A stretch of 35,012 nt of DNA from Candidatus Colimorpha merdihippi (GTDB lineage: Bacteria; Bacteroidota; Bacteroidia; Bacteroidales; P3). The position numbers and the translations under genes are program-made. The notes below the pieces were generated by a model, which was not told the origin of the DNA, ran no database searches, and saw only the letters and a program-made list of their open reading frames with translations. Within the stretch, counting starts at the first letter, position 1; every line of letters begins with the position of its first letter. The DNA is taken from contig JAGHRY010000092.1 in NCBI GenBank assembly GCA_018066145.1, positions 1 through 35,012 on the forward strand. Direction: 5' to 3'. Below are positions 8,262-16,656 of this stretch, one piece after another.

Positions 8262-8762
8262 ATGAACACTTTATTGATTGTATTGGCCATCCTACTGGCT
8301 GTAGTAGGCATCATTGGTTCTGTTGTGCCCGGGCTGCCGGGTCCACCCATCAGCTGGGCGGGTTTGCTGCTATTGAAGTTCACCTCGGTGGCAGACCAAG
8401 CGAACAGTTGGCCCTTACTGATAGGAATGGCGGTAGCCGCCATCGTCATCACCGTGCTGGACTATATCGTGCCAAGCCTCAGCACCAAAAAACATGGCGG
8501 AAGTAAAGCCGGCGTATGGGGTTGCAACATCGGTTTGGTAATATCCATCATTGGCCTCCCCTTTGGCCCACAGGGAATCATCGGCATCATCTTCTGGCCT
8601 TTTGTTGGCGCATTGGTGGGCGAACTTCTCAATGGCAAGCAATCGCGCGAAGCGCTGCGTGCAGCTTGGGGCGCATTCTTGGGATTCCTCCTTGGCACCG
8701 GGCTGAAATTGGCCTACACGCTGGTTGTTGCAGTTATCATTGCACTAGACATCATCCGATAA
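8262..8762 (+). CDS. DUF456 family membrane protein
   Basis: A 166-residue inner-membrane protein of unknown function with Gly-rich hydrophobic helices. The features typical of DUF456 are the N-terminal 'GIIGSVVPGLPGPPISWAGLLLL', the central 'GGSKAGVWGCNIGLVISIIGLPFGPQGIIGIIFWPFVGALVGEL' region and a final Gly-rich helix. It lies 12 bp after the GNAT-HD gene and probably shares its transcript, which ends at the hairpin 17 bp downstream. Confidence 0.88.
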   Translation: MNTLLIVLAILLAVVGIIGSVVPGLPGPPISWAGLLLLKFTSVADQANSWPLLIGMAVAAIVITVLDYIVPSLSTKKHGGSKAGVWGCNIGLVISIIGLPFGPQGIIGIIFWPFVGALVGELLNGKQSREALRAAWGAFLGFLLGTGLKLAYTLVVAVIIALDIIR

Positions 8763-8778
8763 GATAATATTATCTAAG

Positions 8779-8831
8779 AATGGGTTCTATCCATTTGTTG
8801 TTTGACCCAACAGCAATCGATAGAACCCATT
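8779..8831. terminator. Bidirectional terminator hairpin
   Basis: A perfect 13-bp stem (AATGGGTTCTATC / GATAGAACCCATT) encloses a 27-nt loop, which contains a second small stem TGTTG/CAACA at 8796-8812. It lies between two convergent genes (DUF456 on plus, GT2 on minus) and can serve both. Runs of T or A on the flanks are modest. Confidence 0.8.
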
Positions 8832-8854
8832 TCTTCTAATTCGCTTGAGCGGTT

Positions 8855-9943
8855 TTATTCAACACCTATCAGTTTTTTCACCCGGCGAACCAATTTCAAC
8901 ACAAATCTCAAACCATAAGCACGGGCAAATATTTCAATCCTCTGGGGTGATTCGTAATACCTGATAATCGGGGCAAACACTTTGCGAGCTTCGCGACACT
9001 GGCGTGTTGTATATTCGGGACAAAAGACAAAAGGCATTGAGTAATTGATTGCCCTGTCGATAAACAAATCATGGTACCGACCTTGGCTCATCTTATCCAA
9101 CCCCAACAGCATATTCACTTCCGAAGCTGCCCCCTTGATCATTTTAAATCGATTCGTCTTCTTGTCTTTCGCAAACTGCGAATTCCACGAACTCTCATCC
9201 ATCTTATATCGATATGCGGCCATTTTGTCGGCAAAATAATAAACCTCGCCTTCAATAGCCGACAGTATCTGCCAACAGTAATCGCACACATGGCATTGAA
9301 GTGTGCAAGGGGTATTGCGCCGCATCTGCTCTATTCTGAAACGCATCATCAATGTACAGGTAATCATATAATTGCCCTTATTCTCAATCATTGCCTCCGG
9401 AGGGACCAGCGTGTCGGTATCAAACCGATGCCAATCAAGTTCGCCATCATTAGTTAACACCTGCGCATCAGAGAAACAAAGCATGCAGCCGGGATGGGCA
9501 TCCATCCAATCGGCCTGGCGCTGCAGTTTGTCAGGCGCTATCCAATAATCATCGCCTTCGCACATGCACATATAATCGGGCGCGCCCATCCACTCGTCGA
9601 AATATGGATAACGCGGCTTGCCTTTCTGCAAGTGATTCTCAGCAAGGAGCACCACCGCCAAGAAACAATTGGGATTCTGCAAATGAGGGCCATACAGCAC
9701 TTCGCCGTACGACGTATTATGTACGCCGTAGTCGGGTTGCGAGGTAAGGTCGCACTGGGTTTGCATATATTCTCTGAGTACCTGTTGTTCGTTGTCGGTA
9801 GAACAATCATCCATAATACAGCACACAAACGGGAAATCAGTTTGCTGCATACTGAACCCGCCCAGGGTATCGAGAATCCGATGGGCCTGGTTATAAGTGT
9901 CGCAACGGACACCCACCTTGAAGTGAAACTTGTTATTCATCAT
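8855..9943 (-). CDS. Family 2 glycosyltransferase
   Basis: A GT-A fold glycosyltransferase of 362 residues, last gene of the ATP-grasp/BKACE operon. It shows the early 'VGVRCDTYNQAHRI' strand, 'CCIMDDCSTDNE' (nucleotide-sugar binding DD) and 'MCMCEGDDYWIAPDKLQRQ' (the EGDDYW motif of capsule-type GT2 enzymes). There is no membrane segment; the C-terminal 'LVRRVKKLIGVE' is basic and may sit at the membrane. The ORF track starts at 10015; I use Met 9943 (MMNNKFHF), just past the preceding stop, although 9955 would also work. It probably transfers a sugar in surface-glycan or conjugate assembly. The donor and acceptor are unknown. Confidence 0.85.
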   Translation of the reverse strand: MMNNKFHFKVGVRCDTYNQAHRILDTLGGFSMQQTDFPFVCCIMDDCSTDNEQQVLREYMQTQCDLTSQPDYGVHNTSYGEVLYGPHLQNPNCFLAVVLLAENHLQKGKPRYPYFDEWMGAPDYMCMCEGDDYWIAPDKLQRQADWMDAHPGCMLCFSDAQVLTNDGELDWHRFDTDTLVPPEAMIENKGNYMITCTLMMRFRIEQMRRNTPCTLQCHVCDYCWQILSAIEGEVYYFADKMAAYRYKMDESSWNSQFAKDKKTNRFKMIKGAASEVNMLLGLDKMSQGRYHDLFIDRAINYSMPFVFCPEYTTRQCREARKVFAPIIRYYESPQRIEIFARAYGLRFVLKLVRRVKKLIGVE

Positions 9944-9948
9944 AGCGG

Positions 9949-10806
9949 TTAACATCCATATTCTCCAAAACCGGGCTTGAGGCCCAACAATTGACGCAAT
10001 TCGGCAGATGTGCACACCTTGCGACCCATAGCATTGGCTATAGTGCCAATACGTTTAAGGTATTGTGCATTGGTAGCCAGTATAGTACGCTGGTCATCCA
10101 GCCAAATGTTATCTTCCAGTCCTACCCGCACCCCATAGCCCATCGAAACGGCTAACGCATTGATACGCAACTGTGCATTGCCTATGCCGCCAAACACCGT
10201 CACCGACTCTTCGGGCAAATCGTTCACCATCACTCCTACATGCAGCAAATCAGCCTGGGCACAGGCCACATTGCCCATGATGAGATTGAAGAAATAAGGG
10301 GGGCTCAACAGCTTTTTGCCAATAAGATATTTTGCATAATTGATCATGCCGGCATCAAAAACCTCCAATTCGGGTTTGATGCCCTGTTCGGCCATTTTGG
10401 ATGCCAGCCGCATAATCATATCGGGAGAATTGATGCTTGCAGTTTTATTGAAATTGAGGGAACTCAACGTCAAACTGGCCATGTCGGGCTTTGCATTCCC
10501 AATCAGATTCAGCACATCCGAACGCTTATCGAACTCGTTATAGATTCGACCGCTGGTAGTTGCCGAAACCACCAGATCGGGGGCAAACTGACGAATGCCA
10601 ACAATAATTTCTTCAAAATACTCGCGTTCCCATACCGGGTCCTCGGTCTGGGGATGGCGGGCATGCAGGTGCACCGACGAAATGCCTATGGCCACAGCCT
10701 CGCGCACCTCTTCGATTATTTCTGCCGGTGTGATAGGCACATGCGGCGTATCGGACTTGCGCATAAGCATACCCGTTGGTGTAAACGTAACTACTAGATT
10801 ATTCAT
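9949..10806 (-). CDS. BKACE family enzyme (3-keto-5-aminohexanoate cleavage type)
   Basis: A TIM-barrel, zinc-dependent enzyme of the DUF849/BKACE family, 285 residues, the normal length. These enzymes react a beta-keto acid with acetyl-CoA to give acetoacetate and a new acyl-CoA; the founding member Kce acts in lysine fermentation. Visible motifs are 'TFTPTGM', the zinc pair in 'VHLHARHP', 'ELEVFDAGM' and 'GVRVGLEDNIW', with the Glu that completes the site. It overlaps the upstream acyltransferase by 8 bp and ends 6 bp before the GT2 start. No other lysine-fermentation gene is nearby, so a biosynthetic role, making an acyl-CoA for the neighbouring acyltransferase, is more likely (inference). 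Confidence 0.88.
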   Translation of the reverse strand: MNNLVVTFTPTGMLMRKSDTPHVPITPAEIIEEVREAVAIGISSVHLHARHPQTEDPVWEREYFEEIIVGIRQFAPDLVVSATTSGRIYNEFDKRSDVLNLIGNAKPDMASLTLSSLNFNKTASINSPDMIMRLASKMAEQGIKPELEVFDAGMINYAKYLIGKKLLSPPYFFNLIMGNVACAQADLLHVGVMVNDLPEESVTVFGGIGNAQLRINALAVSMGYGVRVGLEDNIWLDDQRTILATNAQYLKRIGTIANAMGRKVCTSAELRQLLGLKPGFGEYGC

Positions 10807-11449
10807 GCTGCTTCACTGAGGTTACTTTTGCCGGCACACCCATCACGGTGCAATAAGAATCAACATTCTTCACAACCACTGCCCCCATACCTACCACACA
10901 TTCATCGCCAATCGTGATGCCATCACGCACCGCCGAGGCTAACGAAATCTCATTGTGATTACCCATTCGCAGCATGCCTCCAACTTTGCAGCCCGGACGG
11001 AAGGTGTTGAAACTACCAATGTTGAACTCGTGGCCAAGATACACCTGCTGCCGAATTACATTGCACGACCCCATCACCCCGCCATAGCCTAAATCGGCTC
11101 CAGCATACACAATATTGTTGTCGCCCATCACCAAATCACTATCAGTAAAGGCTCTGGGGCTAATATAGTTTATCAGTTTGTAAGGACCATCGTGCAAGCG
11201 TTCATATAGTTGCTGAAACACCTGAGGCTTGCCATTTCCACGAACCATCAGCATATCGTATTGTTCGGGCGAATATTTGTCAACCAATTCGTCGTATGGC
11301 ACCACTGGCAAATCATACATTCGGTCGGCTGTAATATACTGGCGGTCAACAGTGAGTACTACCGGATTGACAGCACCAAACCGATCCACCTCTGAAAGGA
11401 ACTGTTGAGTCATATTGGCTGTGCCAAAAATAATAAGGTCTTTTTTCAT
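10799..11449 (-). CDS. NeuD/PglD-like sugar O/N-acyltransferase
   Basis: A 216-residue protein with an N-terminal Rossmann-like half ('DLIIFGTANMTQQFLSEVDRF') and a C-terminal left-handed beta-helix of hexapeptide repeats ('IVYAGADLGYGGVMGSCNVI', 'ISLASAVRDGITIGDECVVGMGAVVVKNV', 'VMGVPAKV'). This is the layout of NeuD/PglD acyltransferases, which acylate amino sugars or sialic acids with acyl-CoA. The usual catalytic His is plausibly in 'YLGHEFNIG'. It lies 40 bp after the second ATP-grasp gene and overlaps the BKACE gene. Acyl donor and acceptor are unknown. Confidence 0.85.
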   Translation of the reverse strand: MKKDLIIFGTANMTQQFLSEVDRFGAVNPVVLTVDRQYITADRMYDLPVVPYDELVDKYSPEQYDMLMVRGNGKPQVFQQLYERLHDGPYKLINYISPRAFTDSDLVMGDNNIVYAGADLGYGGVMGSCNVIRQQVYLGHEFNIGSFNTFRPGCKVGGMLRMGNHNEISLASAVRDGITIGDECVVGMGAVVVKNVDSYCTVMGVPAKVTSVKQHE

Positions 11450-11489
11450 AATCTTGGAAAGAAATGTGCCTATAATTTATAATAAAACA

Positions 11490-12686
11490 TTAATAAACGA
11501 TAGGTTGTATCAAATCGTTAGCATTTTCCACTACCTTTTCGAACAATTCTTTATCTGTAAAACGTAGCATCACAATTCCCACATAAGGTCCTGGCTGATT
11601 ATTTTTTTCAACAGTTTCGTTGGTATCAATCCACATATCGTAATCCACCACATTTGTTACTATCTCAGAACTGATTTTCAGTCGTTGAAACTTGCCAGTC
11701 TGTTCTACATGCGGTGTAGCCATCAACCAGTAGTCGCTAGTTTGGCATATATCGGCCTCTACCATTGGAAGGCCTACAGCCGATAGGATTACATTGTCAA
11801 AAAAATGTGTGCCATAGGCCCTATCTTGGATGGCACAAAGCATGAATCCTCCTGGACGAGGAGAGCACTCCATCATATACGCTTTGCCGTCAACTCCGAT
11901 GCGGAACTCCACATTCAAGATTGTTGTATTTACATGCAGTAACTCAATAAGACGCTGCAGTTGGTTGAGGCAGTCGACCTGTTGTTGCTCCGTTAGGCAG
12001 GTGGGCCATCCAAGCAAATGGGTTGTGAGGGGATTCACCGCTGTAGGGTCAATTCTTTTAAAATTAAATATAGAATGTTGCAATTGACCTTCTACAGCAA
12101 AAAAGTCCGAATCGGATGTTGGTATGTCGGTTTGGATGAAAGTTTCAATAATATATTGCCCGGAAAGCGAATTGTCCAAGGCTTCCCGTATGGCATCAGC
12201 CAGCTGATCGGAATCATTTACGCATGTAACGCCACGGCTGCCAGCCGAATCTACAGGCTTGACTAATACCGGATAATTCCACTCCAATGCTGAAGCGACT
12301 CCTTCTGATAAAGATGAGAACGAACGTTGCACAGGCACATTAAACCCATTATCTTCCAAAAATTGGCGGAATCGGCCTTTGTCCTGAAGAATACAAACCG
12401 ATTCGTATGGAGCAATCAACGGCAGTCCTAACTGTTCCTGTACATATGCAACAGTGTTGATTGGGCGGTCGGACCAGGTGACAATACCATCAACCTGATG
12501 CGTGCGACAATACTCAGCGACTGCATCCTTATCCAAATAGCTCAACTCAGCCATTTCGTCAGCATACTGATGACCCGGATTGCTCGATCTGTTGTCGCAG
12601 GTGATAACGTATATGCCCAATTCACGCGCCCGACGGATGGCCGGTATCGAATCGCGACTAGCGTTTAAAAACAACAACTTTTTCAT
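11490..12686 (-). CDS. ATP-grasp ligase B
   Basis: A 398-residue carboxylate-amine/thiol ligase of the carbamoyl-phosphate-synthase-like ATP-grasp type. The N-terminal preATP-grasp domain starts 'KKLLFLNASRDSIPAIRRARELG'. The ATP-binding lobe has 'YPVLVKPVDSAGSRGVTCV' and the metal-binding region is 'LNVEFRIGVDGKAYMMECSPRPGG'. It overlaps ligase A by four bases (12683-12686), so the two are coupled. Two such ligases in series suggest stepwise attachment of amino acids, as in peptide or conjugate synthesis. The specific substrate cannot be read from sequence. Confidence 0.85.
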   Translation of the reverse strand: MKKLLFLNASRDSIPAIRRARELGIYVITCDNRSSNPGHQYADEMAELSYLDKDAVAEYCRTHQVDGIVTWSDRPINTVAYVQEQLGLPLIAPYESVCILQDKGRFRQFLEDNGFNVPVQRSFSSLSEGVASALEWNYPVLVKPVDSAGSRGVTCVNDSDQLADAIREALDNSLSGQYIIETFIQTDIPTSDSDFFAVEGQLQHSIFNFKRIDPTAVNPLTTHLLGWPTCLTEQQQVDCLNQLQRLIELLHVNTTILNVEFRIGVDGKAYMMECSPRPGGFMLCAIQDRAYGTHFFDNVILSAVGLPMVEADICQTSDYWLMATPHVEQTGKFQRLKISSEIVTNVVDYDMWIDTNETVEKNNQPGPYVGIVMLRFTDKELFEKVVENANDLIQPIVY

Positions 12687-14134
12687 TTCTGTTTCTCAAG
12701 TTTGATACACAAACGGCTGCATACTATTTCTGCAAGCGGCTCCCATTGCGCCTCGGTACAAACAACCTGTTCGGGACTTTCTATTTGCGCCAAAATAATC
12801 ACCGGTACAGGATTCTTCGGATCTAGGTCAAATGCAATCAATCCCGATTCTGAAGGCAGCGGATGCCCATGGGCAATCACAGTCACACTACATCCCGCTG
12901 CTATCCACTCTGCAAGACGAGCCCTATCGGGCAACCCCATAACAAGTATCCTTCTTTGGGCCATGGCATTTTTAGGAGCAGTATCTTTCATCAATTCGGG
13001 GCATCCATCTACCGACCAGTAAATAAAACTGTTCACGTCAGCCATATTCGTATGGGTAACATGCTGCAGCTGCTCGGTAACGCTGCATTTTTGCCAGCAC
13101 CAACGATAGTTTTCACAATTACGGTAAACTGGTTGGTACTGCCTGGTTTTGTCGAAAACACAAACAATACCCGAAGAACCCCTGTAGCGGGGAGTCAGCA
13201 TCGTCTTATCAAACGACCCCAAGGCTGCCTCTATGGCGCACTGGTGGTAGCTGATGCCAATACCAATATCCACCATAGGATAACTGATAGGCCATCCCCC
13301 CATTCGAGGATTCACCTCTACCAGATACACTTCGTCTTTATGTATAATCAATTCGGTATGGCAGGGACCGTCGGTATGTCCTATAGCGTTAAGTATGCTG
13401 TTGATGGCATCAGTCACCTTTGCCTGCAAGATTTCGGAAATGGGAGCAGGTGCTTGCGCAACCATCTCTACACAATGCGGAGGACCCGATGTAACCATTT
13501 CGGCAATCTGCACCATGTGATGCACCCCTTGGAACGAAAGCGACTCCACCAGATAAATCGTTTCCTCAGGAACAAATTCCTCGGCCAGCATCATTCCCTC
13601 GGCATGTGCATCGTCCATGGTATACTGGTAGGCAGCATCCATCTGCGAGGCATCATTCACCACCATCACCCCCCGCTTGGCACAGCCTTGTCGGGGTTTG
13701 AGAATAAAGGGAAAGGAAAGATGAGCCGCTTCCAAATCGGCAAACGACATCACCTTTGCAAACCGGGGCTGCCGCACTCCAGCAGCTGCTGCCACCTTGG
13801 AGCGCACCCAGTATTTGTCGGTAACATGGAGCCCTTCCTCCAGCGTCATTCCCCTAAGTCCTAGCGCATTGGCCACCCTGGCTGTCGACTCGGTGGTAAT
13901 ATCCGATGTGCTTACCACACCCCCTACCCCTATCTGGCGGCATTGGGCTGCAATGGCATCGACATCGAAAATATCAATTGGATAAAAATAGTCGGCCAAA
14001 GCCTGGGTCGTCGACCCTTGCTCCGACGCAAAGCAATGAGTTTCTACCCCCATCCATCGCGCAGCCACCATGTATATACCAGCAGCCTGACCGGCACCAA
14101 TAATAGCCAATTTTCTAGTTCCTGACCGCAACAT
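12683..14134 (-). CDS. ATP-grasp ligase A with C-terminal extension
   Basis: A 483-residue ATP-grasp ligase, only distantly similar to its partner. The N-terminus is 'LAIIGAGQAAGIYMVAARWMG'. The ATP site is 'SFPFILKPRQGCAKRGVMVV' and the metal site 'CHTELIIHKDEVYLVEVNPRMGG'. About 130 further residues follow the ATP-grasp core ('RRILVMGLPDRARLAEWIAAG...'), beyond the typical length near 400. They resemble a small Rossmann-like domain, function unknown. It is the first gene of the five-gene biosynthetic group. A 60-bp gap without a TAnnTTTG box separates it from the lipoprotein upstream, so it may be co-transcribed from the apt promoter. Confidence 0.83.
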   Translation of the reverse strand: MLRSGTRKLAIIGAGQAAGIYMVAARWMGVETHCFASEQGSTTQALADYFYPIDIFDVDAIAAQCRQIGVGGVVSTSDITTESTARVANALGLRGMTLEEGLHVTDKYWVRSKVAAAAGVRQPRFAKVMSFADLEAAHLSFPFILKPRQGCAKRGVMVVNDASQMDAAYQYTMDDAHAEGMMLAEEFVPEETIYLVESLSFQGVHHMVQIAEMVTSGPPHCVEMVAQAPAPISEILQAKVTDAINSILNAIGHTDGPCHTELIIHKDEVYLVEVNPRMGGWPISYPMVDIGIGISYHQCAIEAALGSFDKTMLTPRYRGSSGIVCVFDKTRQYQPVYRNCENYRWCWQKCSVTEQLQHVTHTNMADVNSFIYWSVDGCPELMKDTAPKNAMAQRRILVMGLPDRARLAEWIAAGCSVTVIAHGHPLPSESGLIAFDLDPKNPVPVIILAQIESPEQVVCTEAQWEPLAEIVCSRLCIKLEKQK

Positions 14135-14194
14135 ATAATTCAGGTAAAAACAATCATGAATAGGAAATCATGCCCCAGCCCTGCAATCTATTCT

Positions 14195-14593
14195 CTAATA
14201 GATATATCTCGAAATATGGTCGTCGGGGTTTACGGGATTGGTTTCTTGCGTGTTCATGTCCATGAACGAAACCTCGATATCGGTCACCTCGTCTTCATCG
14301 AGATAGAAATAGTCGCTGCAATACCATTCGATAATCCTATTGCCAACAACGCCTTCCACGCCTATGACCACATACGAAGTGGTTGGGTCGGACTCGATTT
14401 CGTAAATCAGATTGTCGATATTCTTAATCTCGCGCCTTGCCACCAGGGTGCCGCCAGCCATGTATTCGAATACCGTCACGTTGGCAAAAGAGGTGGTATT
14501 ATCGGTATAACGAATCGTGTAACTTTTTTCCTTCGAACACGATGCCAAAGCCAGGCTAAGCACGGCTGCCAAAATCAGAAGCAATTTTTTCAT
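14195..14593 (-). CDS. Small lipoprotein of unknown function
   Basis: A 132-residue predicted lipoprotein. The start at 14593 begins a short lipoprotein signal with the lipobox 'LALASC'; the ORF-track start four codons earlier adds nothing. The mature part is acidic and beta-rich ('YTIRYTDNTTSFANVTVFEYMAGG'). I do not recognise a family. It sits between apt and ATP-grasp A, 45 bp after apt, in the same direction. Confidence 0.75.
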   Translation of the reverse strand: MKKLLLILAAVLSLALASCSKEKSYTIRYTDNTTSFANVTVFEYMAGGTLVARREIKNIDNLIYEIESDPTTSYVVIGVEGVVGNRIIEWYCSDYFYLDEDEVTDIEVSFMDMNTQETNPVNPDDHISRYIY

Positions 14594-14638
14594 AATCAAT
14601 ATCAATAATGTTAATAATTAATTTTGTTCAAACTCAAT

Positions 14639-15214
14639 TTATTCGCCAGCCACCTGGGCAAAAGAATGCACCGGGGCTATAGCGTTGATGCGGTCGTGGT
14701 CGTAAAGGTCGGGAAACTCCACCAGGAAGAGGAATTCTTTCACCTTCACCTTATATTCCTTGCCGTCAAGCACCACGGTTTCTCTATTCAGCGCCTCGGC
14801 AATGCCGATGGCGGTGCCGCCGGTGGCGAGGATATCGTCAAAGAACGTCAGCTCAAAGGTGTCGCCATTGGGCTTGCCGGCAGCAATATCGGAAAGACGG
14901 TAATACACATGGTCGGCACCATATTCCTTCATTATTTCCACATCATGCAAGTCGCCCTCGCTGAAGGGGAGCTTGCCTTTTTTGCGAATCGGCACTATAT
15001 TCTGCACCAATTTCGACTGCGTAAGCAGGGGTGCGGCAAAAAAGAAACCGCGAGCCTCCACCGTCACCACATTGGGGCAGTGGGTATGTGCATCAATATC
15101 TCTAACTATCTCATTAAAAGCCTCTTTATTCGACAAAAAAGGCAGTATATCGATAAAGTCTATACCCGGTTTTGGAAAGTCGGGATAATGATTAATTACG
15201 TCTAAATAGTTCAT
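14639..15214 (-). CDS. apt: Adenine phosphoribosyltransferase
   Basis: Converts adenine and PRPP to AMP in purine salvage. The 191 residues are slightly longer than the usual 170-180. Hallmarks are the N-terminal 'HYPDFPKPGIDFIDI', 'VTVEARGFFFAAPLL', 'PIRKKGKLP' and the PRPP loop 'FFDDILATGGTA'. It is first in its transcript, about 20 nt after a -7 box at 15238-15245. The genes downstream have no clear link to purines, so sharing of the transcript may be incidental. Confidence 0.93.
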   Translation of the reverse strand: MNYLDVINHYPDFPKPGIDFIDILPFLSNKEAFNEIVRDIDAHTHCPNVVTVEARGFFFAAPLLTQSKLVQNIVPIRKKGKLPFSEGDLHDVEIMKEYGADHVYYRLSDIAAGKPNGDTFELTFFDDILATGGTAIGIAEALNRETVVLDGKEYKVKVKEFLFLVEFPDLYDHDRINAIAPVHSFAQVAGE

Positions 15215-15237
15215 TCTTTCAACTGTTTTTGAATTTG

Positions 15238-15245
15238 CAAAGATA
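15238..15245 (-). promoter_or_regulatory. -7 promoter box upstream of apt
   Basis: Minus-strand TATCTTTG, a perfect TAnnTTTG. The expected start of transcription is about 20 nt before the apt ATG. It may drive the whole run down to the GT2 gene at 8855. Confidence 0.65.
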
Positions 15246-15450
15246 CGAAAAATGAGCGAATTGGTAAAATTTTATTTTCACATTCCCGAAAAGTTGATGA
15301 ATAAACGTTACTTTGTCAACGGTAACACTTTCCATCCACCCCCATTCCCCTTCTCACGGGACAATAAAAGAAGAAAACAAAATGTGACACATGGCAAAGA
15401 TTTAATAGTTTTTGACATTCGGAAGCTATATCGAGGAGGAAAAAACGAAT

Positions 15451-16518
15451 ATGAAGCCACGCGTACTCGCTGCAACTACGCTGCTGCTCCGAAGTAGCTC
15501 CGAGGTAGCTCCGAGGTAAGTCCGACTAGCGGTCGGAGCTACCCCGAAGCTACAGCGAATCTACAGGGGAATTACATGGTGGTATGGGGGAGCTTTCTAA
15601 TGGTTCGGGCGTGATAGAGGCCATCCCGAGTTGCGGATTTTGGATATTGTGAAAAGGGGGTTATCACACCACTCAGATCGCCTCGTTTGAACCCACCGGC
15701 AACGACAAGGTCTCCGTTGACTCCGACCTCCAGATGCATTGGGATGAGAACATACCCAATACAATATATATATACGCTCCAGGATTCAGCTACGAAGCGT
15801 ATGAATTATGGTTTCTTGTAACGCGCCATTATACAGAGTATATACCCACCTCCATTTCTTCAGATAAAAAAACAGCCGTTCTTGAATATTACGATAATCC
15901 AAATGTACAGCCTTTCCCCGCAGACCAGCAAGGCCCATTTTACGCCATAAACATGTTTGGCGGGATATGGCCTGCGCTTGACTCATACATCAATACTGAT
16001 GGATCATTCCATATTGAATCGGCTCATCCAGGCACTAGTTTCAATAATTACAGCTTTATGCCTATGATTGCGCGTGCCGATAACTATGGCCAACTCCCGT
16101 TCAAACATATTTTTGGCATGCTCAAAACTTTTGTAACGGTACCTGATGGTTACACGGTAACTGGTGTTACCCTGATAGGTTTGGTAGGAGTTTATACACC
16201 TGCCACCATAGAAGGGTGTGATGTATCTTGGGATGAAATGGCGACATTACGATATCAAACATCACCAAGGTGGCCCTCCAAGCAAACCAAAGGGAAGACC
16301 TTCGAAACTACCGCTTTAAAGAAGGCAATGGCTATTATTATCTTGCTGCTTGCCCTGGCGACTGGACTGACTTGAGATTCAAAGTGGAAGCTGTAAACTC
16401 CAACCAAAGTCAGGTTGCGTTTGTTAAGACCATGAATCCCAATTCCTCCATTCATCTCGAGCGTGCCGGCATCACCACCCTCAACCTCAACATGACCCCT
16501 GACGACTTGGTTCGATAG
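15451..16518 (+). pseudogene. Broken fimbrillin-like surface protein gene
   Basis: Remnant of a fimbrillin-like (FimA/Mfa-type) lipoprotein gene. A start with a strong GAGGAGG site at 15434-15440 opens at 15451 (MKPRVLAATTLLL, a truncated signal peptide), then runs into the 11-bp array and a stop. Coding resumes in another frame near 15653 ('YHTTQIASFEPTGNDKVSVDSDLQ') and continues through the track ORF at 15734. About 16238-16243 it shifts again: dropping one base from ATGGCGAC explains the change, and the second frame continues 'DITISNITKVALQANQ' to the stop at 16516-16518. At least two lesions therefore separate three coding blocks. Family call is by pattern only. Confidence 0.7.
15468..15566 (+). 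repeat. 11-bp phased CG array (nine units) with internal palindrome
   Basis: CG recurs exactly every 11 bp at 15468, 15479, 15490, 15501, 15512, 15523, 15534, 15545 and 15556. Typical units are CGAAGTAGCTC, CGAGGTAGCTC and, in the second half, CGAAGCTACAG. The two halves are roughly inverted, forming an 11-bp stem (15504-15514 with 15533-15543) and an alternative 6-bp stem (15521-15526 with 15532-15537). The array interrupts the fimbrillin-like remnant just after its signal sequence. Confidence 0.8.
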
Positions 16519-16545
16519 TAGGCATACCATACCAACAATATCAAA

Positions 16546-16576
16546 AAGGACGGCTACCACTACTGCTGCCGTCCTT
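16546..16576. terminator. Terminator-like hairpin
   Basis: A 9-bp stem AAGGACGGC / GCCGTCCTT with a 13-nt loop, followed on the plus strand by a T-rich stretch. It lies 27 bp past the fimbrillin-like remnant and before the convergent MATE gene. Confidence 0.65.
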
Positions 16577-16656
16577 CTTGTATTTCTGCATCTTACCTTG
16601 TTGGCGAGCGATAATCATGACTGTCAACAGGCAGCAGCCTATTCGTTATTCGTCAC

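Noticed and set aside
15252-15497. 81-residue plus-strand ORF in the track
   Set aside because: It starts next to the apt promoter and mixes non-coding DNA with the fimbrillin remnant and repeat array in the wrong frame.
15490-15566. CRISPR array
   Set aside because: The units are 11 bp with no spacers, so this is a tandem phased repeat and not a CRISPR.
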